A stretch of DNA of 64,000 nucleotides from Sorangiineae bacterium NIC37A_2 (GCA_002085155.1 NASX01000003.1:36808-100807), one strand, 5' to 3'. Positions 25,180 through 35,483 are shown, counted from the first letter of the stretch. Notes: a model not told the origin generated them from the letters alone. Numbers and translations are program-made.

Positions 25180-26604
25180 ATGCGCGCTACTTTCACCGCA
25201 CGCCTCTCCTCGTCCCGAGCCCGCGCCCTTACCCTAGGGCTCCTGTGCTCGCTGGGCGTCGGATGCCAAAAGCCCGCTCCCGCGGAGCACCCGACCGAGG
25301 CCCCGGCAGAGGACGACGATCCTCCGGACGAGCCCTCCCGCGAGAAAACCGCCCCCGCTCAGGACAAGGAGCAAGAAGAAACCTCCAGCGGACGGCGCCC
25401 CTTGAGCGTCGACGCAGAGCGCACGAGGAGAGAGCGCGAGTTTGCCCGCGACCTTCTTTCGAGAGCGCCAACACCCGAGGGACAACACGGCGTCGTCTTT
25501 GTCCTCGGTCAAAGGACCGCGGATTTGCCCTGGACCCTGGCCCTCGAGAATCGGAGCGAAGAGCCAGTTGTGCTCGCCGCAGACATGGGACTCCTCGAGC
25601 TCACGCTGATCCCCCCGAGCGCCTCCGCTCCTGCAGAGGACGCCTCGAAGCCAGCCGCGCAGGCATCACCCAAGCCACAGGTCTTCGGCATCCGGCCCAA
25701 AACTCCGACAGACGAAACCATTGAGCTCGGTCCCGGCGAGATCATCGTCGCATCCTTCGATCCGCGGGATCGCGTCCCCGACGATCTCTTGGTCGAGGGA
25801 ACCGAGGTCCAGCCGGCCTATGGCTACGCCGTCGAGACTGAGATCCGCTGGGAACGAGGAAAGCGCGTCGAGCGAGCGCTGACCGACAAGCCTCCCTTCG
25901 TGCTCACCTCTCCCCCAGAAGAAGATGGCGCCCCCGCTCGCACCGCTAAGGTGCTCACGAGCGCCCCGTTCATGCTCGGCGAGACCTACCCTCTGTCGAA
26001 AGTCAGCGCTCTTCCTCGAAATGAGGATTCAGAAGCTCAGGAAGCTGAAAGAGCGCGCCGCCGCGAGAGCCCGCTCAAGCTCACTCTCGCCGATCTGGGG
26101 ACCGCCGATAGGACCTTCTCCAAGGTACTTCAGCTGACTCTCAAGAACCAAACTCGAGAACCCCTCGACATTGTACTCAAGCGTGAGCTCTTCTCCTTCG
26201 AGGTGATCGGCCCTCAGGGCGCGGCGACCTGCGTGCTCGAGCCGATGAAGGTTGATCCTCTGCCTCATAACTTCACGCGACTCACCCCGGGCGCGAGCCG
26301 CTCGCTCCCGATTCGCCTCCCCGAAGCTTGTCCGGCTGGAACCTTTGATGCCCCCGGCCAGTACCGGGTCATGGCGCGCTTCGTGTCTCCCTCGAGCGGC
26401 GCGGAGTACGGAAAATCCGGGTTCGTTGGCATCGTGCGCGCCGAGAAACCCGCGCGCCTGACGGTCAACGCCCGTGCTGGTCAGCTCCCGGTCCGAACCT
26501 TCCGCAAGCTGCGCCCGTCGGAGGGCCCCTCGCGGGAGGAGAGCCAGAGCGAGTCAGAGCAAGACAGCGCTCCGCCTGGTGACGACTCCAGCGTCGCCGA
26601 GTAA
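25180..26604 (+). CDS. Putative lipoprotein, unknown function
   Basis: A 474-residue protein with a lipoprotein signal ending in LGVGC (Cys 29). Next is a disordered Pro/Glu/Asp-rich linker to about residue 95. The rest alternates beta-rich segments such as LPWTLALENRSEEPVVLAAD and LQLTLKNQTREPLDIVLKRE, which look like two Ig-like or carbohydrate-binding-like beta-sandwich domains. The C-terminus is again acidic and Ser-rich. I do not recognise a family. Start ATG at 25180 with GGAGC upstream. It runs tail-to-tail with the TPR lipoprotein gene. Confidence 0.75.
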   Translation: MRATFTARLSSSRARALTLGLLCSLGVGCQKPAPAEHPTEAPAEDDDPPDEPSREKTAPAQDKEQEETSSGRRPLSVDAERTRREREFARDLLSRAPTPEGQHGVVFVLGQRTADLPWTLALENRSEEPVVLAADMGLLELTLIPPSASAPAEDASKPAAQASPKPQVFGIRPKTPTDETIELGPGEIIVASFDPRDRVPDDLLVEGTEVQPAYGYAVETEIRWERGKRVERALTDKPPFVLTSPPEEDGAPARTAKVLTSAPFMLGETYPLSKVSALPRNEDSEAQEAERARRRESPLKLTLADLGTADRTFSKVLQLTLKNQTREPLDIVLKRELFSFEVIGPQGAATCVLEPMKVDPLPHNFTRLTPGASRSLPIRLPEACPAGTFDAPGQYRVMARFVSPSSGAEYGKSGFVGIVRAEKPARLTVNARAGQLPVRTFRKLRPSEGPSREESQSESEQDSAPPGDDSSVAE

Positions 26605-26668
26605 CAGTCGCCCCCCGAAGACAAGCGCCCTCCTCCGCTTCCGGAGAGCCCGAGAGCACATTGAGAGG

Positions 26669-27751
26669 TCACCGCCCGCTTGTGCGCAGCTCTTCGAGAT
26701 CTTCTCGTGCCGTTTGGACGCGCGGATCGTCGGGAGCCAGGCGCGCCGCTCGTTCGATTTCGACCGCGGCCTCGTCGAGATCTCCAGCCGCTGCCAGGAT
26801 CAGCGCCAGCGTGAGCCGGGCGCTCACTAAATTTTCATCTACGCGCACTGCGGCGCGTGCTGTCTCAAGGGCGTCCGGACGCCCCTTCAAATGTCGCCCG
26901 TAGGCGAGGTTCGAGAGGTAGGTCGCCTGACGCGGCTTCAGCGAAAGGGCCCGCTCAAGGTGCGCGAGGCCCTCATCGAGCCTGCCTTGCAGCAAGAGTA
27001 ACGCGCCGAGATCGCCGTGAGCCTGAGGGAGAGCGGGATCGAGGGCGACGGCCTGTCGGAAGGCCGCCTCCGCGCTGTCCATCTTTCCTTCCAATAGGCG
27101 CGAGGTCCCGAGCGCGCTCCAGCGTTCGGCGTTCTTCGGATCGAGCTCCACCGCTCGACTGAACCATTGCCGAGCCTCTGCGACCTTCCCCTCCGCGAGG
27201 TTCACCACGCCCAGAGCGCCCGCCACTTCAGGGTCATTCGGGTGCCGCTCGCGTAGCGCCGACAAGAGGGCCTGCGCCTCCGGGGCCTGTCCGAGTGAGA
27301 GCCAGGTGCGGACGAGCTCGAGGAGAACAACGTCTTGATCGGGGCTGAGTTCCCTCGCACGCGAAAAGGCCAAAAGCGAAGCTCGACTGCCCTCCCCGCC
27401 TTCTCCGAAGGCCAAAGATTCCCGCGCTCGCGCGAGCCGCCCCAAGAGAAGCCAAGCTTCGAACCGACTCGGCTCCGTTTCGATCAGAGCTTCGAGCTCC
27501 TCTCGGAGCGCGCTCACATTTCCTTTCTCTAGAAGGGTCCCCGCCTCGCCCCACCTCTTGCAATAAGGGCTCCCGTCGGTGCAGAGCGGCGCGTCGAGAA
27601 TTCCCTCGGGGCCCTTCTGTTCTTCGGGCGTCGTCTCTCCTCGCTCCCAAGCGGGTGGAGGATCCGCGGCTGGCCGCGGAGGAGCCTCGACCTGCCTCTG
27701 CTCAGCACAGGCAGTCAGAAGCAGAGCCAGGAGGAGGAGACGAACTTTCAC
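26669..27751 (-). CDS. TPR-repeat lipoprotein
   Basis: A 360-residue protein with a short lipoprotein signal (LLLTAC, Cys 15), a proline-rich linker, a small [12 protein letters not shown] segment, and then tetratricopeptide repeats from about residue 80 to the end (examples: [39 protein letters not shown]). TPR arrays serve as protein-protein docking surfaces. Its start overlaps the spoVR stop by 4 bp (ATGA), so it belongs to the DUF444-spoVR transcript even though SpoVR is cytoplasmic and this protein is exported. Confidence 0.85.
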   Translation of the reverse strand: MKVRLLLLALLLTACAEQRQVEAPPRPAADPPPAWERGETTPEEQKGPEGILDAPLCTDGSPYCKRWGEAGTLLEKGNVSALREELEALIETEPSRFEAWLLLGRLARARESLAFGEGGEGSRASLLAFSRARELSPDQDVVLLELVRTWLSLGQAPEAQALLSALRERHPNDPEVAGALGVVNLAEGKVAEARQWFSRAVELDPKNAERWSALGTSRLLEGKMDSAEAAFRQAVALDPALPQAHGDLGALLLLQGRLDEGLAHLERALSLKPRQATYLSNLAYGRHLKGRPDALETARAAVRVDENLVSARLTLALILAAAGDLDEAAVEIERAARLAPDDPRVQTAREDLEELRTSGR

Positions 27752-29316
27752 GCGGCGCTGAGCTCGTGGCGACCATGGACCTTGCCGTCATAGCGAAGCA
27801 GCACAGGCTCTTCCGAGATGATGGTCTTGAGCACCACCGGTCGTTTCCACACCCGCACCAACGCTTCGAGCACTCGCTCAGCGTAGTCGAGCCTGAGATC
27901 GATGCCCGTGTGTTGGTGCTCGATGAAGAGCTCCCCTCGGTTCTCATAGTTACCGTGGGTGACGCGCACGACGGGATTCCCGCCATTGGTGAGCTGCGAC
28001 AAAAGCTTCTGTTTCACCTTCCGGAACTCGCGGCTCATGACCTCGAAGCTGCCCCTGCGTTCGGACCACTCGAAGGTAAAGAGCCCGTGTTCCATCGCGA
28101 ACTCCTCGGTCAGAAACTCGTCGAGGAAGGTCACGTCGTTGTAATACTTACGAACCTCGAAGATCCGCTTCTTCCCGAGCCCGAGGCGCAAGTCCCAGTG
28201 CCGGCGCTCGGCGAGGTCATCACAAGCGTCCCACTGTCGTCCAAATTGACCTTTGTCCCAACGCTCCTCGATGTTCCGGAACAGCTCGACGCCAAGCTTG
28301 TAGGGGTTCAGCTGGCGCCCGTTCGTCGCCATCACGCCCGCATTGTTATCCGCGTAGTCCACGATTTCGCTGAAATCGAGGACATGTTCGGTCATCAGCT
28401 TTGAGTGATGATAGCTGGCCCAGCCCTCGTTCATGATCTTGGTCTGGGCCTGGGGAGCGAAGTAGTAGGCTTCGTCGCGGATGATGGTCAGGATCGCCCG
28501 TTCCCATTTTTCGAGCGGAGCGTGCTCAATCAAAAAGAGCAGAATGTCTTGCTCCGGCTGCTCTGGGAAGCTCACCTTCCGCGCCATCCGCTCGTCAAGG
28601 ATGCGCTTCTTCTCGGCCTCGATGTACGGCGCCGGATTGATGTACTCCTCCATGTAGTCCTTGGCGCGGAGGCGCGGGACTGTCACGTCAAAGGGAATGT
28701 CCTCCTCGACCGGCTCCGAGCGCTTACGCACGATGAAGGGTGACTGAGGGTCGATGAGGTTCTCGAGGCTCAAGCAGGTATCGATGAATGACTCGATCGG
28801 CTCGATGCCATGACGACCGATCAAGCGGCGCACCACCGAGCCATGGTTCGCCATCTTGTCGATCCAACGACGGTTCGGATCGTAGGGTCCGCTCGGCGGT
28901 TCCAGCGAAACCATCCTCCCTGTGGCGTCGAGATCCGTCGAACGGAACATGTAGTTGTTCTTGAAGAAGTCGACGTGGCCGTAGACGTGGCACATGACGA
29001 GCTTCTGATCCGTGAGGCTGTTCCCTTCGAGGAGATAGGCGATCGCCGGGTTGGTGTTGATCACCATCTCGTAAATCTTCGACAGGCCGTACTCGTAGCT
29101 CTTGGACAGGCGCTCGTACTCCATTCCGAAGCGCCAATGTGGATAACGAGTCGGGAAGCCGCCGTAGGCGGCGATCTCGTTCAGCCGATCGTAGGAGAGG
29201 ATCTCGAAGATCGTGGGGAAGAAATCGAGGCCCTGGGCCCGGGCGATCTCCTCGATGCGCTGTTGTTCACGCAGAAGGTAGAGCGGAAGGCTCGAGTCTT
29301 TGAATCCGGACGGCAT
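27748..29316 (-). CDS. SpoVR family protein
   Basis: A 522-residue SpoVR/YcgB-family protein, near the usual 500. Family landmarks are [60 protein letters not shown] and, later, [13 protein letters not shown]. SpoVR affects spore cortex formation in Bacillus; in non-sporeformers its role is unclear, with links to stationary-phase stress. It sits 7 bp downstream of the DUF444 gene, the arrangement known from the prkA(yeaG)-yeaH-ycgB module. The [12 protein letters not shown] and HHSK histidines suggest a metal site, by inference only. Confidence 0.94.
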   Translation of the reverse strand: MPSGFKDSSLPLYLLREQQRIEEIARAQGLDFFPTIFEILSYDRLNEIAAYGGFPTRYPHWRFGMEYERLSKSYEYGLSKIYEMVINTNPAIAYLLEGNSLTDQKLVMCHVYGHVDFFKNNYMFRSTDLDATGRMVSLEPPSGPYDPNRRWIDKMANHGSVVRRLIGRHGIEPIESFIDTCLSLENLIDPQSPFIVRKRSEPVEEDIPFDVTVPRLRAKDYMEEYINPAPYIEAEKKRILDERMARKVSFPEQPEQDILLFLIEHAPLEKWERAILTIIRDEAYYFAPQAQTKIMNEGWASYHHSKLMTEHVLDFSEIVDYADNNAGVMATNGRQLNPYKLGVELFRNIEERWDKGQFGRQWDACDDLAERRHWDLRLGLGKKRIFEVRKYYNDVTFLDEFLTEEFAMEHGLFTFEWSERRGSFEVMSREFRKVKQKLLSQLTNGGNPVVRVTHGNYENRGELFIEHQHTGIDLRLDYAERVLEALVRVWKRPVVLKTIISEEPVLLRYDGKVHGRHELSAA

Positions 29317-29323
29317 GGTCTCT

Positions 29324-30427
29324 TTAGTGGCCCTTCCCTAGAAACTCTTTGATGCTGCCGACGATGGCTTCACGGTCCTGGATCTCGCTCAGGACGAGCT
29401 TCGGCTCCGACGGCAAGTTTTCTCGAAGATCTTTGATGAACTGGCCCGAGCCGTAGGGACTGTGCACCTGACCGTAAGCGAACATGTTCGAAACGGGCAG
29501 GAGCGAGTTCTTGAGAAGGTCGATACAAAGACGCGTGTCATCCGTCGACCAGTTGTCTCCGTCGGAGAAGTGAAACGGATAAATGTTCCACTCCGAGGCG
29601 GGGTAGTCTCGTGTGATGATCTCGTCGGCCAAACGATAGGCGCTCGAAATCATGGTCCCGCCGGATTCTCGGGTCTTAAAGAACGTGTCCCGATCGACCT
29701 CACGAGCGACCGCGTCGTGGATGATGTAACGGCTCTCGATGCCGTCGTACTGTCGACGGAGCCAGGTATCGATCCAGAAGCTCTCAATGCGCACGATCTC
29801 CTTCTGCTCGTCGCCCATCGATCCGGAAACATCCATCATGTAGATGATCACGGCGTTCGCGGCTCGCTCTTCCTCGGAGCGATAGGAGCGGAACCGTTTG
29901 TCGTCGGCCTGAGGAACGATGAGCGGCGATTTCGGGTCGTAGGTCCCCGCAGCAATGCTACGCCGCAGAGCCTCACGATAGGTGCGCTTGAAGCTCTTCA
30001 AGGACTCGGGTCCTACCCGGCGAATGCCGGTGTAGCGGTCCTTCCGGCTGAGGATGCGAGACTTGCCCTTGTCCTCGATAGCGGGAAGTTCGAGCTCTTG
30101 ACCGAGAATGTCAGCGAGCTCCTCGAGCGTGAGGTCGACCTCGATGATGTGGTCTCCCTCACCTTCGCCCGCCTGCCCCTGGCCCGACTCCTCGCCGTCC
30201 CCCAGGGCGTCCCCGGGCTGCCCGGGTCCTTGGCCAACTCCGCCCTGGTTCTTACTCCCGAAGGTGAACCTCGGAACGTCAATCTGGGGGATGGGGATCG
30301 AGACCAGGTCCTTCCCCTGTTTCCCGATGAGCTCACCGTGCGAAATGTACTCGCGCAGTCCCTTGCGGATGCGCCCTCGCACAATGTCTCGAAATCTGGA
30401 GTGGTCGCGATCGATCTTGAGGGTCAC
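29324..30427 (-). CDS. yeaH: DUF444 / YeaH-YhbH family protein with VWA-like domain
   Basis: With the GTG at 30427 ([18 protein letters not shown]) the protein has 367 residues, as expected for this family. AGGA precedes the start. It has a Gly/Gln-rich hinge (about 70-100) and a VWA-like domain with [20 protein letters not shown] and a [14 protein letters not shown] segment. YeaH works with the kinase YeaG/PrkA and with SpoVR/YcgB in stress responses. The frame remains open to 30985, but that part is antisense to the ACT gene. First gene of a DUF444-spoVR-TPR operon; PrkA itself is not in the window. Confidence 0.92.
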   Translation of the reverse strand: MTLKIDRDHSRFRDIVRGRIRKGLREYISHGELIGKQGKDLVSIPIPQIDVPRFTFGSKNQGGVGQGPGQPGDALGDGEESGQGQAGEGEGDHIIEVDLTLEELADILGQELELPAIEDKGKSRILSRKDRYTGIRRVGPESLKSFKRTYREALRRSIAAGTYDPKSPLIVPQADDKRFRSYRSEEERAANAVIIYMMDVSGSMGDEQKEIVRIESFWIDTWLRRQYDGIESRYIIHDAVAREVDRDTFFKTRESGGTMISSAYRLADEIITRDYPASEWNIYPFHFSDGDNWSTDDTRLCIDLLKNSLLPVSNMFAYGQVHSPYGSGQFIKDLRENLPSEPKLVLSEIQDREAIVGSIKEFLGKGH

Positions 30428-30478
30428 GCTGCGTCCTGCCCTTCGCTTTTCTTGGTTTCCGTGACTAGCATACCCGAT

Positions 30479-31054
30479 ATGAAAGCTTCCGCCTTTGAGC
30501 GCGACGGAACAAGCTCCCCCCGGGAGCGGCCGGGCATTGTGCTGACCTCGCTCGGCCCAGACCGGCCCGGTCTGGTGAACCGGCTGGCTGCTTTCGTTAA
30601 ACGCTACGATGGAAACATCGAGGACACTCGGATGGCAAAGCTCGGCGGGGAATTCGCCGTGCTCATGCTGGTGAGCGGGCCCGCCGCGCGCCTGGACGCC
30701 CTCCTTGAGCACCTCTCGGAGGCGGAAGCTGACACGGGGCTCTCTTGTTTTGCGAAACGCACCCAAGGAGCCTCGGACCGTGAAGGTCGCACCATTCACC
30801 TCAAGGTGAGTTCGCTGGACCGACCGGGCATCGTCGAAGCGGTCACCGAGCTCCTCGCGCGCCATTCGATCAACGTCGCGTCCCTCTCCTCGCGGCTCGT
30901 CCCGGCACCTCTCTCCGGGGCCTCGCTCTTCGAGCTCGAGGCCGAGCTCCACGTTCCGGAGACGATCTCGACCGATGCGCTCCACGAGATGCTCGATCAG
31001 CTCTGCGAGCAGGAGGATCTCGACTTCACCCTCGCCGAGGAACCCGCTGAATAA
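30479..31054 (+). CDS. Double ACT-domain protein (GcvR-like)
   Basis: A 191-residue protein with two ACT domains: the first with [20 protein letters not shown] and [20 protein letters not shown], the second with [20 protein letters not shown] and [14 protein letters not shown] domains bind amino acids; the paired form resembles the glycine cleavage regulator GcvR, but no glycine genes are near. A 51-bp gap separates it from the divergent DUF444 gene, so both promoters share this short region. Its stop overlaps the next start (TAATG). Confidence 0.85.
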   Translation: MKASAFERDGTSSPRERPGIVLTSLGPDRPGLVNRLAAFVKRYDGNIEDTRMAKLGGEFAVLMLVSGPAARLDALLEHLSEAEADTGLSCFAKRTQGASDREGRTIHLKVSSLDRPGIVEAVTELLARHSINVASLSSRLVPAPLSGASLFELEAELHVPETISTDALHEMLDQLCEQEDLDFTLAEEPAE

Positions 31055-32022
31055 TGCGCCTGCTCTGCGCGACGCACGGGCATTGCTTCGACGGTCTCGC
31101 GAGCGCCGTCGTGTTTTCTCGTTGGAAAAAGCGCGACGTCGATGAGATCACCTATCGGGCCTGCGGTTATGGTCCGAAGCAAGGACGACCGGAAGCTCCG
31201 ACCGACTGCGATGCGATCGCAGTGCTCGACTACCGGTACGCACCGCTCGACCGGCTTCATTATTACTTCGATCACCATCGCACGGCGTTTTCGGAGCCCG
31301 GCTCCTCGGACCATTTTTCGGCCCAGCGCGCGAAAAACCCGAGAAACTTCGTCTACGACGGCAATGTGAGCTCCTGCACCCGCCTGCTCGCGGAGCACCT
31401 CGCGGACGAGCCCGGCTTCGAAGCGAGTGGACTCGAATCACTCATCCACTGGGCCGACGTCGTCGATGCTGCTCGCTTTCCGAGCGCCGAGGCGGCGACC
31501 GACACCCAGAGCCCCGTGCTGCGCCTGGTGAGCGTCGTCGAGCAGTTTGGAGATGACGGGTTCTTGTCGATGGCGGTGCCGCTCATCGAGCGGGACGGTC
31601 TCGACGCCTTCACGAGCCACCCCTGGGTCACGGCTCGCTACGAATCCATCGCGCCGCACCACGAGCACTACCGAACCCTGGTGCGCGAACGCGGCCAGCT
31701 GAAGGGTGAGATTGCCCACCTCGATTTGACCTCCGACTCAATCAAAGCCGTCACTAAGTTCGCCATCTACGCTGAGTTTCCGAGCGCCCTTTACTCGGTC
31801 ATCTTGGCCAAGCTCAGCTCCGCGATCCGCATCTCGATCGGCTACAATCCCTGGAGCGGAAAACCCAGAAAGCACGACCTCGGTGCCCTGTGCGCGCGCT
31901 ACGGTGGCGGGGGACACCCCGTGGTCGGCGGGATCTCCTTCTCCCTCAGCGATCTCGAGAGAGCTCGAACGGTCCGGGACGAAATCCTCTCGGAGCTCAG
32001 CTCCGTGGAGCCCGAGCCATGA
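31054..32022 (+). CDS. DHH/DHHA1-family phosphoesterase
   Basis: A 322-residue protein with a divergent DHH module: [14 protein letters not shown] at the N-terminus, AVLDYRYAP, and the DHH triad in [10 protein letters not shown]. The C-terminal DHHA1 signature [13 protein letters not shown] is clear. Members are oligoribonucleases, cyclic-dinucleotide or pAp phosphatases, or exopolyphosphatases; the substrate cannot be told. It is translationally coupled to the ACT gene before it and the GDPD gene after it. Confidence 0.85.
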   Translation: MRLLCATHGHCFDGLASAVVFSRWKKRDVDEITYRACGYGPKQGRPEAPTDCDAIAVLDYRYAPLDRLHYYFDHHRTAFSEPGSSDHFSAQRAKNPRNFVYDGNVSSCTRLLAEHLADEPGFEASGLESLIHWADVVDAARFPSAEAATDTQSPVLRLVSVVEQFGDDGFLSMAVPLIERDGLDAFTSHPWVTARYESIAPHHEHYRTLVRERGQLKGEIAHLDLTSDSIKAVTKFAIYAEFPSALYSVILAKLSSAIRISIGYNPWSGKPRKHDLGALCARYGGGGHPVVGGISFSLSDLERARTVRDEILSELSSVEPEP

Positions 32023-32768
32023 ACAACTTCGCCCCCTTCCAGAGACCGGAAGGGAGCCGGCCGCTCATCTACGGACACCGCGGCGCGCGAAGGGCAGCCC
32101 CCGAGAACACCATCGAGGCATTCGAGCTCGCGATGGACCTGGGGGCGGAGGGCGTCGAACTCGACGTGCGGGTCACATCCGATCGCGCGCTCGTGATCCA
32201 TCACGATGCAGCCTTCCGAAAGGATGACGGTAGTCTGCTCGAGCTCCGAGCCACACCCCTCGCCCAGCTCCGGCACGTCTCCGAAAGCGAGGGGAGACGA
32301 ATTCCGACCCTCGACGAAGTCCTCGCCTTCAGCGAGCGCCGAAATGCTCTCTTGAACGTCGAGCTGAAGCCCTCAGGCTCGCTCTCCGGATGGCTCGCGC
32401 AAGCGGCCGCCGAAGCTCTCCGCGGCAGAGAGCGGATACTCGTGTCGAGCTTTCATGTCGGCATTCTGCAGAAATTCTGGCGTCTCCGGCCGGAGATTCC
32501 GACGGCTTACCTCTACGAACGGCGCCTCCGCTTTCCTCTCCGTTGGGTGCAGCGCTTCACGGGAGCAGGCGGTCTTCACCCCATGCAGACGCTGCTCGAC
32601 GCTCCCACGGTCCAGCGGCTCCGCGGTCAGGGCGCGCTCGTCTTGAACGTTTGGACGGTGAATGACGCCGCCCGCGCAAGAGAGCTCGCCGCTCTCGGCG
32701 TCGACGGCGTCATCACCGATGTGCCGGGCGAGATCTTGAGAGCCCTCGAAAGCACCACGCCTCCTTGA
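32019..32768 (+). CDS. Glycerophosphodiester phosphodiesterase
   Basis: A 249-residue GDPD TIM-barrel enzyme that hydrolyses glycerophosphodiesters to glycerol-3-phosphate and an alcohol. Catalytic motifs: GHRGARRAAPENT with the key His-Arg, GVELDVRVTSDRALVIHHD, LLNVELKP and VNVWTVND-like LNVWTVND, then GVDGVITDVP. No signal peptide, so probably cytoplasmic. The ATG at 32019 overlaps the DHH stop (ATGA); the open frame upstream to 31890 is out of the family alignment. Confidence 0.92.
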   Translation: MNNFAPFQRPEGSRPLIYGHRGARRAAPENTIEAFELAMDLGAEGVELDVRVTSDRALVIHHDAAFRKDDGSLLELRATPLAQLRHVSESEGRRIPTLDEVLAFSERRNALLNVELKPSGSLSGWLAQAAAEALRGRERILVSSFHVGILQKFWRLRPEIPTAYLYERRLRFPLRWVQRFTGAGGLHPMQTLLDAPTVQRLRGQGALVLNVWTVNDAARARELAALGVDGVITDVPGEILRALESTTPP

Positions 32769-32826
32769 GCTCGGCTGAGCTGCGCCGCCCGAGCCTCAGG
32801 CCGAACGGCGCGAGGTAACTCGCAGG

Positions 32827-33708
32827 TCAGTCCGAACAGCGACTCTCGAGCTGTCGCACTCCCCCGGGCGCCTCTTGCGTGAAGGAAGAGCTCGGAAGTG
32901 GCGGATTGTGCCAAACCTCTTCGTTGTCGATCGTGAGATCGTATCCCGTCTCACGGGCTCGGAACCGAACGAGTCCCGGCACCTCCGCGTCACACTCTGG
33001 CCCGCTCGGCGGAAGCGGCACGTCCAGCGGATCCTCTCCCGCCACCGTGGGCTTCCTCAAGACGCGCTGGTAGCGGCTGAGCGTGACTTCGTAGCTGAGC
33101 CGATCGCCCTCGAAGACGCGGGTGCCGAGATAGCGGAGCCTTTGTGCGTCCACAGGCGCATCGTAATCCTCATCGCGAACCCCGAAGCGAAGCTCCTGTC
33201 GAATCCCCGGTCCGGCGTAGAGCGTGGCCTCGTAGTGCCCGCCGCCGAAGAGCGGGGAGACCCAGCGGATCTCCGAACGCTCGTGCACGATCGTCGCCGG
33301 TCGTCCGCGCAGGGTCTCGACCAGCGCGCTCGGGGGCAAGGGGACGCGGGTGAACCGCATCACATTGCAGGTGCGCGCGGGACCGAAGAAGAAGCTCTTC
33401 TCTTGGAGGTCAAAGAGAGAAAAGCGCTCGCCATCTGAGGTCAACGTCGAGAGCGTCGCCCCAAAAGGGCTAATGACGTCGAAGCGGATCCGGTCGGGAA
33501 CCTCCATGAGGTAAAGCATCCGCCCAGCGAGCCGCCGCCCATCGCCGTGAAACGAGAGGCGCGCCTCGCCGGAGAGCGCACGACTGCACTCCGATTGCTT
33601 GCGAACCCGCGAAAGGGCCTCGCTCGCCGAGTGGATTTGAGCGACCGGAGCCCGCCCGCACCCGAGCACGAACAGCAGCGGAAGAAAGAGCGTCCGAGAG
33701 AACGTCAA
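32827..33708 (-). CDS. Lipoprotein, DUF4292/LolB-like fold
   Basis: A 293-residue lipoprotein with lipobox FVLGC (Cys 17). The core, with LSGEARLSFHGDGRRLAGRM, MEVPDRIRFDVISPFGATLS and LTSDGERFSLFDLQEKSFFF, follows the half-barrel pattern of LolA/LolB and DUF4292 proteins, which bind lipid acyl chains. A role in lipoprotein or lipid handling is inference. Its start overlaps the HARE-HTH gene by 4 bp, so they share a transcript. Confidence 0.75.
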   Translation of the reverse strand: MTFSRTLFLPLLFVLGCGRAPVAQIHSASEALSRVRKQSECSRALSGEARLSFHGDGRRLAGRMLYLMEVPDRIRFDVISPFGATLSTLTSDGERFSLFDLQEKSFFFGPARTCNVMRFTRVPLPPSALVETLRGRPATIVHERSEIRWVSPLFGGGHYEATLYAGPGIRQELRFGVRDEDYDAPVDAQRLRYLGTRVFEGDRLSYEVTLSRYQRVLRKPTVAGEDPLDVPLPPSGPECDAEVPGLVRFRARETGYDLTIDNEEVWHNPPLPSSSFTQEAPGGVRQLESRCSD

Positions 33709-35279
33709 CCCGCCGAGCCTCCGCCCGAGTTCTGGAGCAGGTCGAGCAAGTCCCAGTCCAGAGAGACGACATCAAGACTCGCGCGCTGCGCCAAGATGCC
33801 GTGCTCCAAGAAGAGCTCCGCAAGCTCCGCGCGCCCGGTGAGCGAGACCGGTGTCGCCGCGCTGGACGCAGCCTCCTCTCGAGCACCGCTCAGGACCTGT
33901 CCGCTGGTGATCAGCCAGCCATGCCCCGCGGAGCCATAGTGGTGCAGCGAGCCGCGCAGCTCGAGGACCTTCTCACGACCGACATCTCGACCGTCCCGGC
34001 GAACCACAATGGCGCTCGTCATCGCGCCCCAGGCGCTCTCGACCCCGCGCAGCTGAAGCGTAGCTTTGAGGTGCAGCTCGGAGCCGTGGGTGCCAGCCCG
34101 GCGTACCGGGGTGATGTCTTTGGCGCCCATCCGCTCGAGGAGCAATACGACGAGATCGCCGAGCGCGCGATGAGGCAGGCGGGCGAGTTGTTCACAGAGG
34201 GCGCGGCTCTGGGCGGCGCGGTAATTCTCGGCGGCGCGGGTGAGCGCTCGACGCGCTTCGTCGACACGACGGTCGACGTACCAGCTCATGGGGCTGAGCT
34301 TTGAGCCATTGATGCGAAAGCGGGGTCCCTGTCCGCTGCGCGAGGCCTTGAGATTTTCGGCGGCGGCCGCGAGCAAGAGCGACGCGGGGCTGACCTGAGA
34401 TTCGCCGCGGCTGCGCTTTCGAATCTGGTCAGCGAGCTGGGAAGCGGCCACAGGCCCCCGCGAGCGATCGAAATCGCCAAACGCTGCTTCGAGCACCTTG
34501 ACGAGATCGCGCGGGAGTTCCGTCGACGGGACCTCGAGAGTGGCGCTGCCGCCTTCGTCGATCCTCGCCACCAGCGCCTCCTCCGGCTCTGCATCGGAGA
34601 CGGTATAGGCCGGGAGGTCGTCACCGCTGACATCATCGGACTCCTCGTCCCTCCGCCCGCGACCCCGACGCCTACGCCGGCGTCGCTTCGAAGCTCGGTC
34701 CCCGCCTTCGCCGTCGCTCGCTGCGTCAGCGGAGGTCTCCTCTTCTTCAGGAGCAAAGATCGGCTCATCGTCGTCCTCTTCGGGCGCGAACAGCTCACTC
34801 GCCCCTTGGGACAGCTCTGCGCGATGTTTCTCTTCGTCGTCCTCGGGGACGTCGATATCCGAGAGCGGCACGTGGGCCGCGACTTCTTCCGCTTCGACGT
34901 CGCTTGCGCCCGACTCCGCGTGTTCAGCCAGCGCCTTTTCGAGGGCGGCCGGATCGATGCATTCGAGAGGCGGCCTCTTATCAGCAAGTCCTTCGGTCAC
35001 CTGAGCGTCGCTCCAATCACGAAGAGCAAACACCCCCGGCTTGACACGCTTGAGCGGATTCTCACGCTCCGACTTCTTGAGCAGCGAGTTCAGTCGCGAC
35101 CCCATCGTCACCTCTGGGCTCTTGCCCACGTGGCTCAAGAGCCCCTTTTCGATCGCGATATCCGTGATGTCTTTATAGTGGAGAGGCTTGCCTACGAGAC
35201 GCAGCACGAGAGCCGCAGCTTCGGTAAATGTCATTTTTCGTTTTCCTTTCGAAGCGGCAGCCCTCCGTGTCTTGGTCAT
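33705..35279 (-). CDS. HARE-HTH protein with C-terminal Mrr-like domain (probably inactive nuclease)
   Basis: A 524-residue protein. Residues about 16-90 form a HARE-HTH domain (MTFTEAAALVLRLVGKPLHY, NPLKRVKPGVFALRDW), related to the RNA polymerase delta-subunit N-terminus. A very acidic region with a basic R/K tract (about 195-210) links it to a C-terminal domain (about 370-510) with the Mrr-type pattern ALGDLVVLLLERMG, VLELRGSLHHYGSAGHGWLI and RAELAELFLEHGI. The nuclease positions (normally D then QxK) read HGSELHL and VVRRDGRD, so catalysis looks lost. Role: probably DNA or chromatin recognition; unproven. Confidence 0.75.
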   Translation of the reverse strand: MTKTRRAAASKGKRKMTFTEAAALVLRLVGKPLHYKDITDIAIEKGLLSHVGKSPEVTMGSRLNSLLKKSERENPLKRVKPGVFALRDWSDAQVTEGLADKRPPLECIDPAALEKALAEHAESGASDVEAEEVAAHVPLSDIDVPEDDEEKHRAELSQGASELFAPEEDDDEPIFAPEEEETSADAASDGEGGDRASKRRRRRRRGRGRRDEESDDVSGDDLPAYTVSDAEPEEALVARIDEGGSATLEVPSTELPRDLVKVLEAAFGDFDRSRGPVAASQLADQIRKRSRGESQVSPASLLLAAAAENLKASRSGQGPRFRINGSKLSPMSWYVDRRVDEARRALTRAAENYRAAQSRALCEQLARLPHRALGDLVVLLLERMGAKDITPVRRAGTHGSELHLKATLQLRGVESAWGAMTSAIVVRRDGRDVGREKVLELRGSLHHYGSAGHGWLITSGQVLSGAREEAASSAATPVSLTGRAELAELFLEHGILAQRASLDVVSLDWDLLDLLQNSGGGSAG

Positions 35280-35466
35280 CGCTGCTAGTTCCTGGAAGGC
35301 TCAGGGTTCGAGCCTCCACCGCCGGGACGAGTAGCCCCGGAGCAGCCGCCGCTTTCATTCACTCTCTCGAGCCGACAGCCGACGAATCCTCGTCTGCCCG
35401 TACTCGCTCGCCTTTTCTACCAAGGGGATACCTTTCAGCAAGGGTCCCGAGGCCGCCCAGACCGTG

Positions 35467-35472
35467 TATAAT
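35467..35472 (+). promoter_or_regulatory. Perfect -10 hexamer directly before murB
   Basis: TATAAT lies 11 bp before the murB ATG. Transcription from it would start about 5 bp before the gene, giving a nearly leaderless mRNA. No good -35 hexamer is seen at the expected distance. Confidence 0.35.
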
Positions 35473-35483
35473 CCCCGAACCAT

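Noticed and set aside
29462-30478. Upstream extension of the ACT-domain frame
   Set aside because: Antisense to the DUF444 gene. The ACT homology begins only after the ATG at 30479.
30428-30985. N-terminal extension of the DUF444 frame
   Set aside because: Antisense to the ACT gene; family alignment starts at the GTG at 30427.
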